Assembly: GCA_003331625.1 (NCBI GenBank)
Contig: QOPF01000004.1
Coordinates: 1-64,000, forward strand
Direction of reading: 5' to 3'
DNA from: Gammaproteobacteria bacterium
GTDB taxonomy: Bacteria > Pseudomonadota > Gammaproteobacteria > Magnimaribacterales > AG-339-G14
DNA length: 64,000 bases
Shown in pieces: positions 17,094 to 25,543 of this stretch; position 1 is the stretch's first letter, and the number at the start of each line of letters is the position of its first letter. The notes beneath the pieces are model-generated. The model was given only the letters and a program-made list of their open reading frames with translations, was not told the origin of the DNA and did not search any database. The translations under genes and the position numbers were made by a program.

Positions 17094-18115
17094 AATTGTT
17101 CGATTTTTTCAGAGATTAAGTCATTGATAAATTTTACATGCTCATCGTTATCATTTAGGCAGGGAACGTAATCGAAAGACTCTCCTCCGGCATCAATAAA
17201 AATTTCTTTATTTTCCTCTTTTATCTCTTCAATTGTTTCTAAACAATCCATACTAAATCCAGGAGATAAAACCAAAACTTTCTTGACTCCTTTCCTTGGT
17301 AGTTCATTCATAACCTCACTTGTATAGGGTTTTAGCCATTCTCTTCCGGCAGCGGCAAGTCTCGATTGAAAACTTATCATGTATTGATCTTTACCTAGTC
17401 CTAGATGTTCGGCTACTAATCTTGTGGTTTTTTGACAAAAACATTGATACGGATCTCCTGAATCAAAGTATTTTTTCGGGATACCATGATAAGAAAAAAT
17501 AATTAAATCTTGTTTATTATATTGTTCGTGATTTTCTATAGATTTTGCTAGAGCCTCAATATATCCCGGATTATCGTGATAACCATTTACAAAATGTAGA
17601 CTTGGAATCCATCTCCACTTGGAAAGTATTTTGCTTGCCTTATCAAATATAGTTGCTGCTGTGACCGCAGAATACTGAGGGAATAAAGGTAAAAGAAGTA
17701 TTTTTCTACAGTTTTTTTCTTTCAAGCTTTGCAAAGCACTTTCTATGCTTGGATTCCCGTATCGCATAGCTAATTCAAATTCAATATTTTCAGAATTTTC
17801 AGAATTTTCATTGAGCTTATTTATTTTTTTCATAAATCTTTTTGAATATACGATAAGCGGAGAACCTTCATCTAGCCAGACAGATTTATACAATGCGGCA
17901 GATTTCTTAGGCCTAAAGGGAAGAATTAATAAATTTAAAATAAGCCACCAAATAATTTTTGGTACTTCTATCACTCGTGTGTCCGATAAAAATTCCCTTA
18001 AATACTTTCTAACGTCTTTTGTAGAATAACTGTCAGGCGATCCAAGATTACAAATCAATACCCCAATTTTCGATTTATCATCATGTGTAAAATTATCTTC
18101 GCCAATAAAGCTCAT
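17090..18115 (-). CDS. hemH: Ferrochelatase
   Basis: HemH inserts Fe(II) into protoporphyrin IX to make protohaem. At 341 residues it has GVLICNLGSPDSYSTKDVRKYL at the N-terminus, SYHGIPKKYFDSGDPY with the catalytic histidine, and YMISFQSRLAAAGREWLKPY late in the protein. C-terminal residues include DAGGESFDYVPCLND, the family's product-side glutamate region. The gene overlaps both neighbours by four bases. A small in-frame 9-base tandem repeat codes for the NSENSEN stretch near residue 110, in a surface-like segment. Confidence 0.96.
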   Translation of the reverse strand: MSFIGEDNFTHDDKSKIGVLICNLGSPDSYSTKDVRKYLREFLSDTRVIEVPKIIWWLILNLLILPFRPKKSAALYKSVWLDEGSPLIVYSKRFMKKINKLNENSENSENIEFELAMRYGNPSIESALQSLKEKNCRKILLLPLFPQYSAVTAATIFDKASKILSKWRWIPSLHFVNGYHDNPGYIEALAKSIENHEQYNKQDLIIFSYHGIPKKYFDSGDPYQCFCQKTTRLVAEHLGLGKDQYMISFQSRLAAAGREWLKPYTSEVMNELPRKGVKKVLVLSPGFSMDCLETIEEIKEENKEIFIDAGGESFDYVPCLNDNDEHVKFINDLISEKIEQL

Positions 18116-19131
18116 AAGAAAGACCTCACTTTTTGAACAAAGTGTTTTACATTATTTTGCGGAGTTGTCTTAATGACTCCATGTCCTAAACCACAGATCC
18201 AGCCATTTCTTTCTTCTATACTTAATAAAGATAAATCTTCTAAAAACTCATTTAAAGCTTTTTCATAATGATTAAAATCTTTTGTCATGAAGTTTTCATT
18301 GAAATTACCTTGTATAAAACCTGACTTTCTTTGTTTAAAGATATCAACAATATTTACCTTGGAATCTATGCCTATTCCTGCAAAAGAAACTTTAGCTTTA
18401 TCATTTGTTTCAAAAACTTTCTCATAAGATATACCATCTTTTGCGTAGTAACCGATTTTATTAGGGAAAGGCTCTACCAAGTAATGTAAGTTTTTATTTA
18501 AATATTTTAACAAATCTTGGTCTTCTAATTGGTGTGCGCAAGAATCAAAAATCATCACTACCTCTGCTCCAGCCTCAATTTGAAGTTCAATATTCTCTTT
18601 TAATAACGGATATATATAATCTTCAAGAATCTGCCATTGAAAAGCTTCTAGTTTATTTACTTTATCTTTTTTATTCTGCCCAGATCCAAATGCAAGCAAT
18701 GTCCAAGGCCCTCCTATAAAGCCAATCATTGATTTATCCTTGGGAAGAATTTCTAAAGTTCTTTCGATAGCCTCACCCTGAAATTCTAAAGATGAAACAG
18801 GATTTGTATTTTTAAGAATATTTTGAAAGTTCTCTTCAATTAAATTTTCTTTAAAAATTGGACCCGGATCATATCTCAAATCCATCCCCAATGATTCAAG
18901 CGGAAAAAGTATGTCGCTAAATAGAATTGCTGCATCAAAATCAAAATCTTCTATTGGACCTAAAGCTGTTTTTGATGACAAGATAGGATTTTTGCAAAGT
19001 TCTACAAAAGTATTTTTCTTTTTTAGATTTTGATAATGATCGTGGTATCTTCCAGCTTGACGCATAAACCATATTGGCGGTATTGCTTGTGGAATCCGCT
19101 TTAGAGCATTTTGAAACCTAACGTTAGGCAT
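18112..19131 (-). CDS. hemE: Uroporphyrinogen decarboxylase
   Basis: HemE removes the four acetate carboxyls of uroporphyrinogen III to give coproporphyrinogen III. The 339-residue protein begins with PIWFMRQAGRYHDHYQ, the substrate-binding arginine signature, followed by DAAILFSDILFPLESLGM with the catalytic aspartate, GFIGGPWTLLAF and a C-terminal GLGHGVIKTTPQNNV. Length is slightly under the typical ~350. It sits between hemH (overlap of four bases) and hemB (seven bases away). Confidence 0.97.
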   Translation of the reverse strand: MPNVRFQNALKRIPQAIPPIWFMRQAGRYHDHYQNLKKKNTFVELCKNPILSSKTALGPIEDFDFDAAILFSDILFPLESLGMDLRYDPGPIFKENLIEENFQNILKNTNPVSSLEFQGEAIERTLEILPKDKSMIGFIGGPWTLLAFGSGQNKKDKVNKLEAFQWQILEDYIYPLLKENIELQIEAGAEVVMIFDSCAHQLEDQDLLKYLNKNLHYLVEPFPNKIGYYAKDGISYEKVFETNDKAKVSFAGIGIDSKVNIVDIFKQRKSGFIQGNFNENFMTKDFNHYEKALNEFLEDLSLLSIEERNGWICGLGHGVIKTTPQNNVKHFVQKVRSFL

Positions 19132-19138
19132 AGAATAA

Positions 19139-20134
19139 TTATAATTTCTTCGCTATTTCTTTTGCGGCATAAGTTAAGATGCAATCGGCTCCTGCTCTTT
19201 TGAAGGACAGAAGAGATTCGATCATAACCGCTTCTTCCAACCAATTATTTTCAATGGCAGCTTTCAGCATAGAGTATTCGCCGCTAACTTGATAAACAAA
19301 AGTAGGCATCCTAAAAGTTTCTTTAACTGCTCTAACTACATCTAGGTAAGGCATACCAGGTTTCACCATAACTATATCTGCTCCCTCATTTATATCCAAA
19401 GCGACCTCATGAAGAGCTTCGTCAATATTAGCAACGGCCATTTGGTAAGCATCCTTAGTTTTGTTACCAAAAAATTTGGTTGACTCCACAGCATCTTTAA
19501 AAGGACCATAAAACTTTGAACTATATTTAGCTGAATAAGCGAGAATCGCTGTTTCAAAAAGACTTGTTTGCTCTAATTTTTTTCTGATAACACCAATTCT
19601 TCCATCCATCATATCCGAAGGAGCAATAATATCTGTGCCAGCCAAAGCGAGATTTAATGCTTGTTCTTCGAGGACTTTGATAGTCTCGTCATTAGCAACA
19701 TCGCCATTTTCATTAAGTACGCCATCGTGTCCATGATTTGTATAAGGATCAAGAGCCACGTCAGCAATTATAATAATTTCTGGGTATTCTTTTTTTATAT
19801 TTTTTATTACAGAGTTTAAAAAATTGTTTTCGTTTATGGCTTCAGAACCAGTTTCATTCTTTTTTTTCTCATCTATTACAGGAAAGATTGCAACAGCTTT
19901 AATGCCAAGTGAAATAAGCTCTTTGATTTCTTTTATAATTGATTCTTCTGAATGACGAAAAATACCCGGCAAAGCATCTATACTTTCCATTTTTTTGAGG
20001 TTTTCTTTAACGAAAACAGGTTGAATTAGGTCGTCCTTAGTTAAAACGTTTTCAGCTACCAAATTTCTGATTGAGTTATTTCTTCTTAACCTTCTGAGCC
20101 TAGTTGCTGGATATTTTCTTTTAAAATTGGTCAT
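19139..20134 (-). CDS. hemB: Delta-aminolevulinic acid dehydratase (porphobilinogen synthase), non-zinc active-site type
   Basis: HemB condenses two 5-aminolevulinates into porphobilinogen. The 331 residues include the Schiff-base lysine region VMVKPGMPYLD and IAPSDMMDGRI. The metal-binding segment reads DVALDPYTNHGHDG: the three cysteines of zinc-dependent enzymes are replaced by Ala, Asp and Asp, as in the magnesium-responsive forms of Pseudomonas and plants. An octameric Mg-activated enzyme is expected from that family knowledge. It lies 23 bases after hemC. Confidence 0.97.
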   Translation of the reverse strand: MTNFKRKYPATRLRRLRRNNSIRNLVAENVLTKDDLIQPVFVKENLKKMESIDALPGIFRHSEESIIKEIKELISLGIKAVAIFPVIDEKKKNETGSEAINENNFLNSVIKNIKKEYPEIIIIADVALDPYTNHGHDGVLNENGDVANDETIKVLEEQALNLALAGTDIIAPSDMMDGRIGVIRKKLEQTSLFETAILAYSAKYSSKFYGPFKDAVESTKFFGNKTKDAYQMAVANIDEALHEVALDINEGADIVMVKPGMPYLDVVRAVKETFRMPTFVYQVSGEYSMLKAAIENNWLEEAVMIESLLSFKRAGADCILTYAAKEIAKKL

Positions 20135-20157
20135 CTCTTGATTTTAGGAGCGTAAGC

Positions 20158-21657
20158 TTACTTTGCTTCTTTAACTTTTTCCAGCCAGTCTTCGTAGCTC
20201 AAAAAAGGTTTTATTTTTCCAGGATTAATTTCGTTTAGTTCATCAAAAGTTTTTCCCAGGCCGCAGGAATGTTCTGCATCTTTGATATCAGGATAAAGTT
20301 TTACTGCTAATTTATAAGAACTGAAACTCATCCAGAAAAAATGAGAGTTTTTTGAAAAATCTTCAATATTAGCTTTTGCTTTTAATTCATATGTGGCAAT
20401 TAAATTTTTACCATCTTGACGTGATTTTAAATGCGAAACCAAGAACCATTGAAGTTTGGAATTGATGCTCTCAGGAAGAGATTGTTTTTCTCCTAAATTA
20501 TCTGAGCTACCATTGACCCATATTCCTTTTTTTGCAAGCTTAAACCAATTTACTACTCCACTTGTCCAAACTATATTTGAAGAATCAATACTTATTTCGT
20601 CAGTGATTGTGCTTGCTCTAGATATATAAAGCCCAGAATTACGAATTTTATTCAAGTTATTAACTCCCTCTTTGAGAGGCTCTCTATCGAAGAGATTAAA
20701 GTTTTTTTTAGTTTTTGGATAAAAATTGTTTACTGGTGCGGTCAATGTATTTAGATTTTTTTTATGAGGTAGAAAATACCTGTGGTTAATCTCATCTCCA
20801 TCTGGCGTCAGCCCCTTTTTTGTTATTACTTTGCCCAGATTTATATTTTCTACACTTATTCCAATTTTTTGATGGCAGCCTCCACCATATTTTTTTAAAC
20901 TTTCCCGTTCAAAATTTACATTTTTAAAGGTATCTAAATCATTGATTTTATTGATAATTTTTTTTACCTTAGAGTTTTTTGAATTTACCTCTATCGCTAA
21001 AGCTCCTTGTCCTGGCGCACAGGGATTTTTAGAACTTGGAATCACCATCCAATTTAATCCGTTAATATTTTTCTTAAATTTTTTGAGCTCTGTGAATGAA
21101 TTTTCGTCTGCACCTAATAGTCTATCTAGAGCAGCTTTAGCAATTACCAAACCATCTAAATTTGAATCTAGTAATTTTTGTAACCTAGTTAAAATATTTC
21201 CTCTTATGTCTTCAAAATCAATCGAAGATATCTCACAAGGTAATGCTTTTAGAAGAAACTTATTTAGATTTTCTTTCCTTCTTGGTGATGAGGTAAAAAT
21301 TTTTATATTTTTTTTATTCAATGAGGTTGGTTTGAAAACCAAAACATCTCTTAAATCCGCTCTCGGAATGGTGGCAATTATTTCAGTTCCTGATTCGAGT
21401 TCCACAGGCAAGTCTTTCCAAGAATGCACTGCAATGTCAGCTTTTCCCGATAAAAGTGTTTCCCTTATATCAGAAGTAAATACTCCCATTTCAGGCATTT
21501 TATGCAGTGGAGTTGTTAAATCTATATCGCCAGTAGTTTCTTTGGTTAAAAAATTTATTTCAATATCGGGAAAATTTTCTTTAATTGCTTCAGCTACTTC
21601 AAAGGATTGAAGTTGAGCTAAAACACTTTTTCTCGACACAATAGTTAAAGTTTTCAT
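20158..21657 (-). CDS. hemC: Hydroxymethylbilane synthase with C-terminal HemD-like domain
   Basis: HemC polymerises four porphobilinogens into hydroxymethylbilane on a dipyrromethane cofactor. Residues up to about 300 are HemC: IVSRKSVLAQLQS, VHSWKDLPVELESG, RGNILTRLQKL and the cofactor cysteine in YGGGCHQKIGIS. The protein continues for roughly 190 residues beyond normal. The extra part has strand-helix periodicity with segments such as NIVWTSGVVNWF and FFWMSFSSYKLAV, which resemble the FTS-type motifs of uroporphyrinogen-III synthase, though identity is low. No separate hemD is present in the otherwise complete cluster. The track starts at 21678; the ATG at 21657 (MKTLTIVSRKS) fits the family better. 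HemC is secure; the HemD domain is inference. Confidence 0.93.
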   Translation of the reverse strand: MKTLTIVSRKSVLAQLQSFEVAEAIKENFPDIEINFLTKETTGDIDLTTPLHKMPEMGVFTSDIRETLLSGKADIAVHSWKDLPVELESGTEIIATIPRADLRDVLVFKPTSLNKKNIKIFTSSPRRKENLNKFLLKALPCEISSIDFEDIRGNILTRLQKLLDSNLDGLVIAKAALDRLLGADENSFTELKKFKKNINGLNWMVIPSSKNPCAPGQGALAIEVNSKNSKVKKIINKINDLDTFKNVNFERESLKKYGGGCHQKIGISVENINLGKVITKKGLTPDGDEINHRYFLPHKKNLNTLTAPVNNFYPKTKKNFNLFDREPLKEGVNNLNKIRNSGLYISRASTITDEISIDSSNIVWTSGVVNWFKLAKKGIWVNGSSDNLGEKQSLPESINSKLQWFLVSHLKSRQDGKNLIATYELKAKANIEDFSKNSHFFWMSFSSYKLAVKLYPDIKDAEHSCGLGKTFDELNEINPGKIKPFLSYEDWLEKVKEAK

Positions 21658-21687
21658 ATAACTAGTTATTATAAACAATTACATTAT

Positions 21688-21693
21688 TATAAT
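21688..21693 (+). promoter_or_regulatory. TATAAT in the hemC/hemA divergent gap
   Basis: The ~110-base gap between the preferred hemC and hemA starts is very AT-rich and holds a plus-strand TATAAT here. A minus-strand TATAAT at 21668-21673 and a plus-strand TATAGT at 21734-21739 are also present. No matching -35 is convincing, so which one drives hemA is undecided. Confidence 0.35.
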
Positions 21694-21770
21694 CTTCTGA
21701 AGATTTCATATTTAATTTGTAAGTTTTTGAGTCTATAGTAATGTTCAAAAGCTATTCTTCAAGAGATGAA

Positions 21771-23021
21771 ATGAATTATAAAAAATATTTTTCCGACGAA
21801 CTAACCTCTCTCAAATCTCAAGGTCTCTATCGGAAATTTAGAGAAATCAATAGAGACAAAAAACATTTTCCAAAAGCAACTGAAAGATTTGAAGGAAAAG
21901 AACGGGCTGTTGAAGTTTGGTGTAGTAATGACTATTTAAATCTAAGTCAGCACCCAGAAGTCATAGCCGAATCAATTGAAGTTGTTAAAGAACTGGGTAC
22001 AGGATCAGGTGGAACTAGAAATATTTCTGGAACATCTTCGTATCATGCAGATCTAGAACGCGAACTTGCTGATCTTCACCATAAAGAGGCAAGTCTTATA
22101 TTCCCTTCCGCTTACACAGCAAACCAGTCTACTTTATGGACACTTTGTAAAAAACTGGAGGGCATAGAAGTCTTTTCCGATGAGTTAAATCACGCCTCAA
22201 TGATTCAAGGTATAAAAAACGCTGACGTGCCTTGTCATATTTTTCGACATAATGATGTCAACCATCTTAGGGAACTATTAAATAATTCTAATGCAAGCGT
22301 TCCAAAATTAATTGTTCTTGAGTCTTTGTATTCAATGGAAGGATTAAGGTCGCCACTCAAGCAGATTGTTTCATTGGCTAAAGAATTTAATGCTTTAACT
22401 TATTTGGATGAAGTTCATTCTGTTGGTCTTTATGGATATGAAGGCAGAGGAATTGCCGAAGAACAAGGAATCAGTGATGATATAGATATTATAAACGGAA
22501 CTCTTTCAAAAGCTTTTGGCCAAATGGGGGGTTACATAGCCGCAAGCTCAGATATTATTGATTTCGTTAGAAGCTTTGCTCCTGGTTTTATTTTTACCTC
22601 TTCTGCTAATCCAAGTATTGCAGCTGCCTCTATCAAAGCCATTGAAATTTCCAAGAAATCAGAAAATCTCAGAGAAGATATTAGAAAGAATTCTGATTTA
22701 ATTAGAGCTGGTCTTAAAAACTACAGTATTCCTCATTTAGACAACGATAGTCATATAATTCCAATTCACCTGGAAGATCCAAAGCTCTGTAAAAAAGCTG
22801 CTAATCTCCTCATTGAAGAACATGGAATTTATATCCAACCGGTTTTCTTCCCTACTGTTCCTAAAGGAGATGAAAGATTCAGAGTTACTATTACTCCTAA
22901 GCATCAGGCTTCAGATATTGATAGATTCCTTGCGTCCTTAAATGATGTGTGGAATAAATTGAAGTTAAGACGTGAGGATTTTTCTGCCCAAGAAAAAGCT
23001 CAAGTCTCTAAAATTTATTAG
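21771..23021 (+). CDS. hemA: 5-aminolevulinate synthase (Shemin pathway)
   Basis: ALAS condenses glycine and succinyl-CoA to 5-aminolevulinate. The sequence is clearly ALAS rather than another alpha-oxoamine synthase: VEVWCSNDYLNLSQHPEV, GTGSGGTRNISGTSSYHADLE, DELNHASMIQGIKNADV, TYLDEVHSVGLYG, the PLP lysine in NGTLSKAFGQMGGYIA, and FAPGFIFTSSANPSIAAA. The track starts at 21741, but the internal ATG at 21771 (MNYKKYF) follows an AAGAGA Shine-Dalgarno and matches alphaproteobacterial HemA N-termini, so I prefer it (416 residues). Most gammaproteobacteria make ALA from glutamyl-tRNA; ALAS is typical of Alphaproteobacteria. It faces the other hem genes across a short divergent gap. Confidence 0.95.
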   Translation: MNYKKYFSDELTSLKSQGLYRKFREINRDKKHFPKATERFEGKERAVEVWCSNDYLNLSQHPEVIAESIEVVKELGTGSGGTRNISGTSSYHADLERELADLHHKEASLIFPSAYTANQSTLWTLCKKLEGIEVFSDELNHASMIQGIKNADVPCHIFRHNDVNHLRELLNNSNASVPKLIVLESLYSMEGLRSPLKQIVSLAKEFNALTYLDEVHSVGLYGYEGRGIAEEQGISDDIDIINGTLSKAFGQMGGYIAASSDIIDFVRSFAPGFIFTSSANPSIAAASIKAIEISKKSENLREDIRKNSDLIRAGLKNYSIPHLDNDSHIIPIHLEDPKLCKKAANLLIEEHGIYIQPVFFPTVPKGDERFRVTITPKHQASDIDRFLASLNDVWNKLKLRREDFSAQEKAQVSKIY

Positions 23022-23035
23022 TTTTTAAAAAGCGA

Positions 23036-23057
23036 AATCCCGCTGTAAAGCGGGATT
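23036..23057. terminator. Hairpin terminator between hemA and the TonB-receptor unit
   Basis: AATCCCGCT-GTAA-AGCGGGATT is a perfect 9-bp stem with a tetraloop. On the minus strand it is followed by a T-run (CGCTTTTTAAAA), a good intrinsic terminator for the receptor transcript. On the plus strand it is followed by CCTTTCTC, which is weaker for hemA. Confidence 0.75.
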
Positions 23058-23089
23058 CCTTTCTCTCCAAAAAAACTTTTACCTGAGCA

Positions 23090-23251
23090 CTAGGGGGAGA
23101 TCTTTTTGAGTTTAGCCATGAGATGAAATGAAAAGGCTGCTCTAAAAATCTTTATGCTCCAAATATTACGTTTTATCTTTTGAAGAAAGAGTAATTCGTT
23201 CATCTCAATAAAGCCGTCCTTAACTTTTTTTAATTTGAATGCACTACTCAA
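23090..23251 (-). CDS. Possible 53-residue small protein downstream of the siderophore receptor
   Basis: In the ~210 bases between the receptor stop and the terminator, the minus strand has AGGAGAG, then a TTG-initiated frame of 53 codons ending in TAG. The product would be basic and hydrophobic-rich (RNIWSIKIFRAAFSFHLMA segment), without a clear signal peptide or known motif. It is below the track cutoff. The Shine-Dalgarno and its position inside the receptor transcript before the terminator support it. The TTG start and lack of a recognised family weigh against it. Confidence 0.35.
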   Translation of the reverse strand: MSSAFKLKKVKDGFIEMNELLFLQKIKRNIWSIKIFRAAFSFHLMAKLKKISP

Positions 23252-23269
23252 TTCTCTCCTAAAATTTAC

Positions 23270-25396
23270 TTAGAACCTCTTACTGTAAGAAACTCTTACA
23301 TTTTGAGATTCTCCTACTGAAACCTGATGATTTGAGTGAGAGTGAGGGTAGTAAGTAGTATCACTTAAATTCTCAATATTAATTCTCACTACATCGTTTT
23401 CAGTCGGGGTAATGGTCATAGCCATATCAAGCCTTGTGTAATCAGGCAATACAGGGCCGGTTTCTGAACCTACAAAAGATTCGTCTTGATAAGTTGCACC
23501 TAAGCTAATTGCAAACATGTCACTAGCTTGATGTGTGTACCATAAAGAATAGGTTAGTTCAGGAATTTCTCTTGCAGCTCCTACTCCTTTAGATGCAGTT
23601 GCATCTACTGAAGCTAAACCAAATCTGATGGCATTGTTATCGTTGACTTGACCGTTAAGAGTTAATTCGAAACCATCTATTTCTAGACCAATTTCTGAAG
23701 TTACTTCACCAGTTCCATTATCGTAAGCAGTTGCTTTGGTCTGTTCACCCATAAAATAAGCTACTGCAAGCGAGAGGCCTGAGTCCATGTCATATTTGAA
23801 ACCTAATTCAGTATTTTCAAACACATCAGGATTAAATTTATCACTATCTCCCGAAAAAGTTTTGTACTGCTCGCCCGAACGAGGTTGAAACGCCTCACTG
23901 TAGCTTAAATATAAAGACATGTTTTCTTGAGGCTTGAAAATCAATCCAAAACGCGGGGAGAAAAGTGAATCTTTTTTCGTTACGCTAGGATTAGTTCCAT
24001 TTTCAGCTCCTCTACCTAAAGCATCAGTAGTTTTGCCATACTGTTTGATGGTAGTTTCTACTTCGTCATAACGACCACCTAGGATCATTTTCCATTGGTC
24101 AGCTAAGTCTATATTTCCTTGAAGATATACAGAAGTAACTTCGATATCAGTATCAGATTTATTGTTCAAATCAGATATATAATCAACATAAGTTACTTGG
24201 TCTTGAGTGACGTCTGCGTCTGTCAACCCACCTGTTTCAAGCGTTCGTCTGTTTGTAAGATTTCCATTTGCTACATTAAAATTCATACCTCTAACAGGCA
24301 TAAAGATTTCATTATCGTCTCTTGTAGAAGAAAAATAGGTGTTGTAACGGTAGTTATTATTTTCTGTATCAACCATTTCAAAACCTACAGCTAATGTTCC
24401 TCGATCAAACTCATTTATGTTGCTTAAAGAGATGACTAAGCTTTCACGCATAGTTACATCACGGTATCCGTCCATCTTAGCTCCCATAGATGCTGTGTAG
24501 TCAGAAACATACAAGTTTTGATAAAGTTTTCTAAAGTCATTTGCAGTAACACTTAAATTAAGTTTTCCAGTATCGGAATAGTTATGATTAAGCGAACCTT
24601 TGAGAATATTTGCTTCAAGAGTAGTTTTGTTTAAGTCTTTTGTTCCAAAAACGATGTCTTTCATAGCCTCTATTGGACGCATGGTTCCACCTGATACATC
24701 ATCAGTTGGAATACCTCTATCAACAAACCTTTCGTGATCAGCGTATTCATAGGATAAATCTATAGTTGTTGCTGAGTTAACTTGAAATTTCATAGTTGGA
24801 TTAACGCCTACTCTATCGCCATCAAACATATCTCTGTGATTGGCAAGTGAATCAACATGAACATTTAAACGAAAAGCAACGTTATCGCTTACTATCATAT
24901 TTCCGTCAATAGCAAAGTCTCCGCCACCAAAAGAATCAACACCGGTGTCAAAAGAGCTGAAAGTTTCACCAATTTGAGCAGTTTTAGATACTCTGTTGAT
25001 TAAACCACCAGTTCCACCTCGACCGAATAAAAGCGCATCACCACCTTTAAGAATTTCAACTTGCTCAACGTTGTAAAGAGATCTGTAGTATTGAACATCA
25101 TCTCTTACGCCATCTTGGTAGAAGTCTGCAGTTGATCTAACGCCTCTAAAGACAACAGCATCTCTGTGGCCTTCGCCTTGAGAAGTATTAACTCCTGGAG
25201 TGTAACGAATAAGATCGCCAATTTGTCTGAAACCTTGAAGTTTGATGTCTTCATCAGTAATTACAGACACTGACTGTGGCACATCCAAAATAGGTACAGG
25301 GGGTTTAAGTGAATTAACTTGATCTTTGTAAAGAACTTTCCCCTTTACTTCAAGTTGCTCGTCTTGAGCGAAAATTGCTGAAGTAGAAACTACCAT
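23270..25396 (-). CDS. TonB-dependent siderophore receptor; start codon unclear
   Basis: This is an outer-membrane TonB-gated beta-barrel of the ferric-siderophore class. The mature N-terminus is followed by the plug domain (PVPILDVPQSVSVITDEDI, YQDGVRD, EQVEILKGGDALLFGRGGTGG) and a ~550-residue barrel ending in aromatic F, with NIENLSDTTYYPHSHSN near the end as in siderophore receptors. The first ATG (25396) leaves only a ten-residue signal stub and has no Shine-Dalgarno. Reading upstream in frame gives IKKFIYIIAMVVSTSAIFA before QDE, a textbook signal peptide, but its first codon is ATA (25421-25423). AAGGAG lies 11 bases before that ATA. Fur palindromes upstream imply iron repression. The substrate is unknown. 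Confidence 0.92.
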   Translation of the reverse strand: MVVSTSAIFAQDEQLEVKGKVLYKDQVNSLKPPVPILDVPQSVSVITDEDIKLQGFRQIGDLIRYTPGVNTSQGEGHRDAVVFRGVRSTADFYQDGVRDDVQYYRSLYNVEQVEILKGGDALLFGRGGTGGLINRVSKTAQIGETFSSFDTGVDSFGGGDFAIDGNMIVSDNVAFRLNVHVDSLANHRDMFDGDRVGVNPTMKFQVNSATTIDLSYEYADHERFVDRGIPTDDVSGGTMRPIEAMKDIVFGTKDLNKTTLEANILKGSLNHNYSDTGKLNLSVTANDFRKLYQNLYVSDYTASMGAKMDGYRDVTMRESLVISLSNINEFDRGTLAVGFEMVDTENNNYRYNTYFSSTRDDNEIFMPVRGMNFNVANGNLTNRRTLETGGLTDADVTQDQVTYVDYISDLNNKSDTDIEVTSVYLQGNIDLADQWKMILGGRYDEVETTIKQYGKTTDALGRGAENGTNPSVTKKDSLFSPRFGLIFKPQENMSLYLSYSEAFQPRSGEQYKTFSGDSDKFNPDVFENTELGFKYDMDSGLSLAVAYFMGEQTKATAYDNGTGEVTSEIGLEIDGFELTLNGQVNDNNAIRFGLASVDATASKGVGAAREIPELTYSLWYTHQASDMFAISLGATYQDESFVGSETGPVLPDYTRLDMAMTITPTENDVVRINIENLSDTTYYPHSHSNHQVSVGESQNVRVSYSKRF

Positions 25397-25461
25397 GGCA
25401 ATTATATAAATAAATTTTTTTATAACGAAAATATCTCCTTAATACAAATTAGTGTCTAAAT

Positions 25462-25487
25462 GATAATGATAATGATAATGATTATCA
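25462..25487. promoter_or_regulatory. Fur box with extra GATAAT repeats
   Basis: TGATAATGATTATCA (25473-25487) is a perfect 7-1-7 Fur palindrome. It is preceded by two more direct GATAAT hexamers (25462-25473), giving an extended array that could bind more than one Fur dimer. It lies about 80 bases before the receptor ATG and 56 bases after the FTR1 stop, so it controls the receptor. Confidence 0.85.
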
Positions 25488-25500
25488 TTTTAAATAGAAA

Positions 25501-25515
25501 TGAGAATTATTCTCA
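25501..25515. promoter_or_regulatory. Second Fur-type palindrome
   Basis: TGAGAATTATTCTCA is a perfect inverted repeat of the Fur 7-1-7 form (TGAGAAT-T-ATTCTCA). It sits 13 bases from the first box in the same receptor promoter region, which suggests tandem Fur binding. Confidence 0.75.
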
Positions 25516-25543
25516 ATAAAGGAATTAGCTTATCCCTTTTCTA

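Noticed and set aside
17786-17812. Three copies of a 9-base repeat in hemH (NSE codons)
   Set aside because: Short, in frame and within a surface loop; not enough copies to argue for phase variation.
20942-21610. 222-residue plus-strand ORF
   Set aside because: It lies wholly inside hemC on the opposite strand, has no family motif and low-complexity F/S/I composition; a shadow of the real gene.
23052-23280. Riboswitch or structured RNA after hemA
   Set aside because: Apart from the terminator hairpin I see no conserved riboswitch core; the space is better explained by the receptor 3' end and a possible small ORF.
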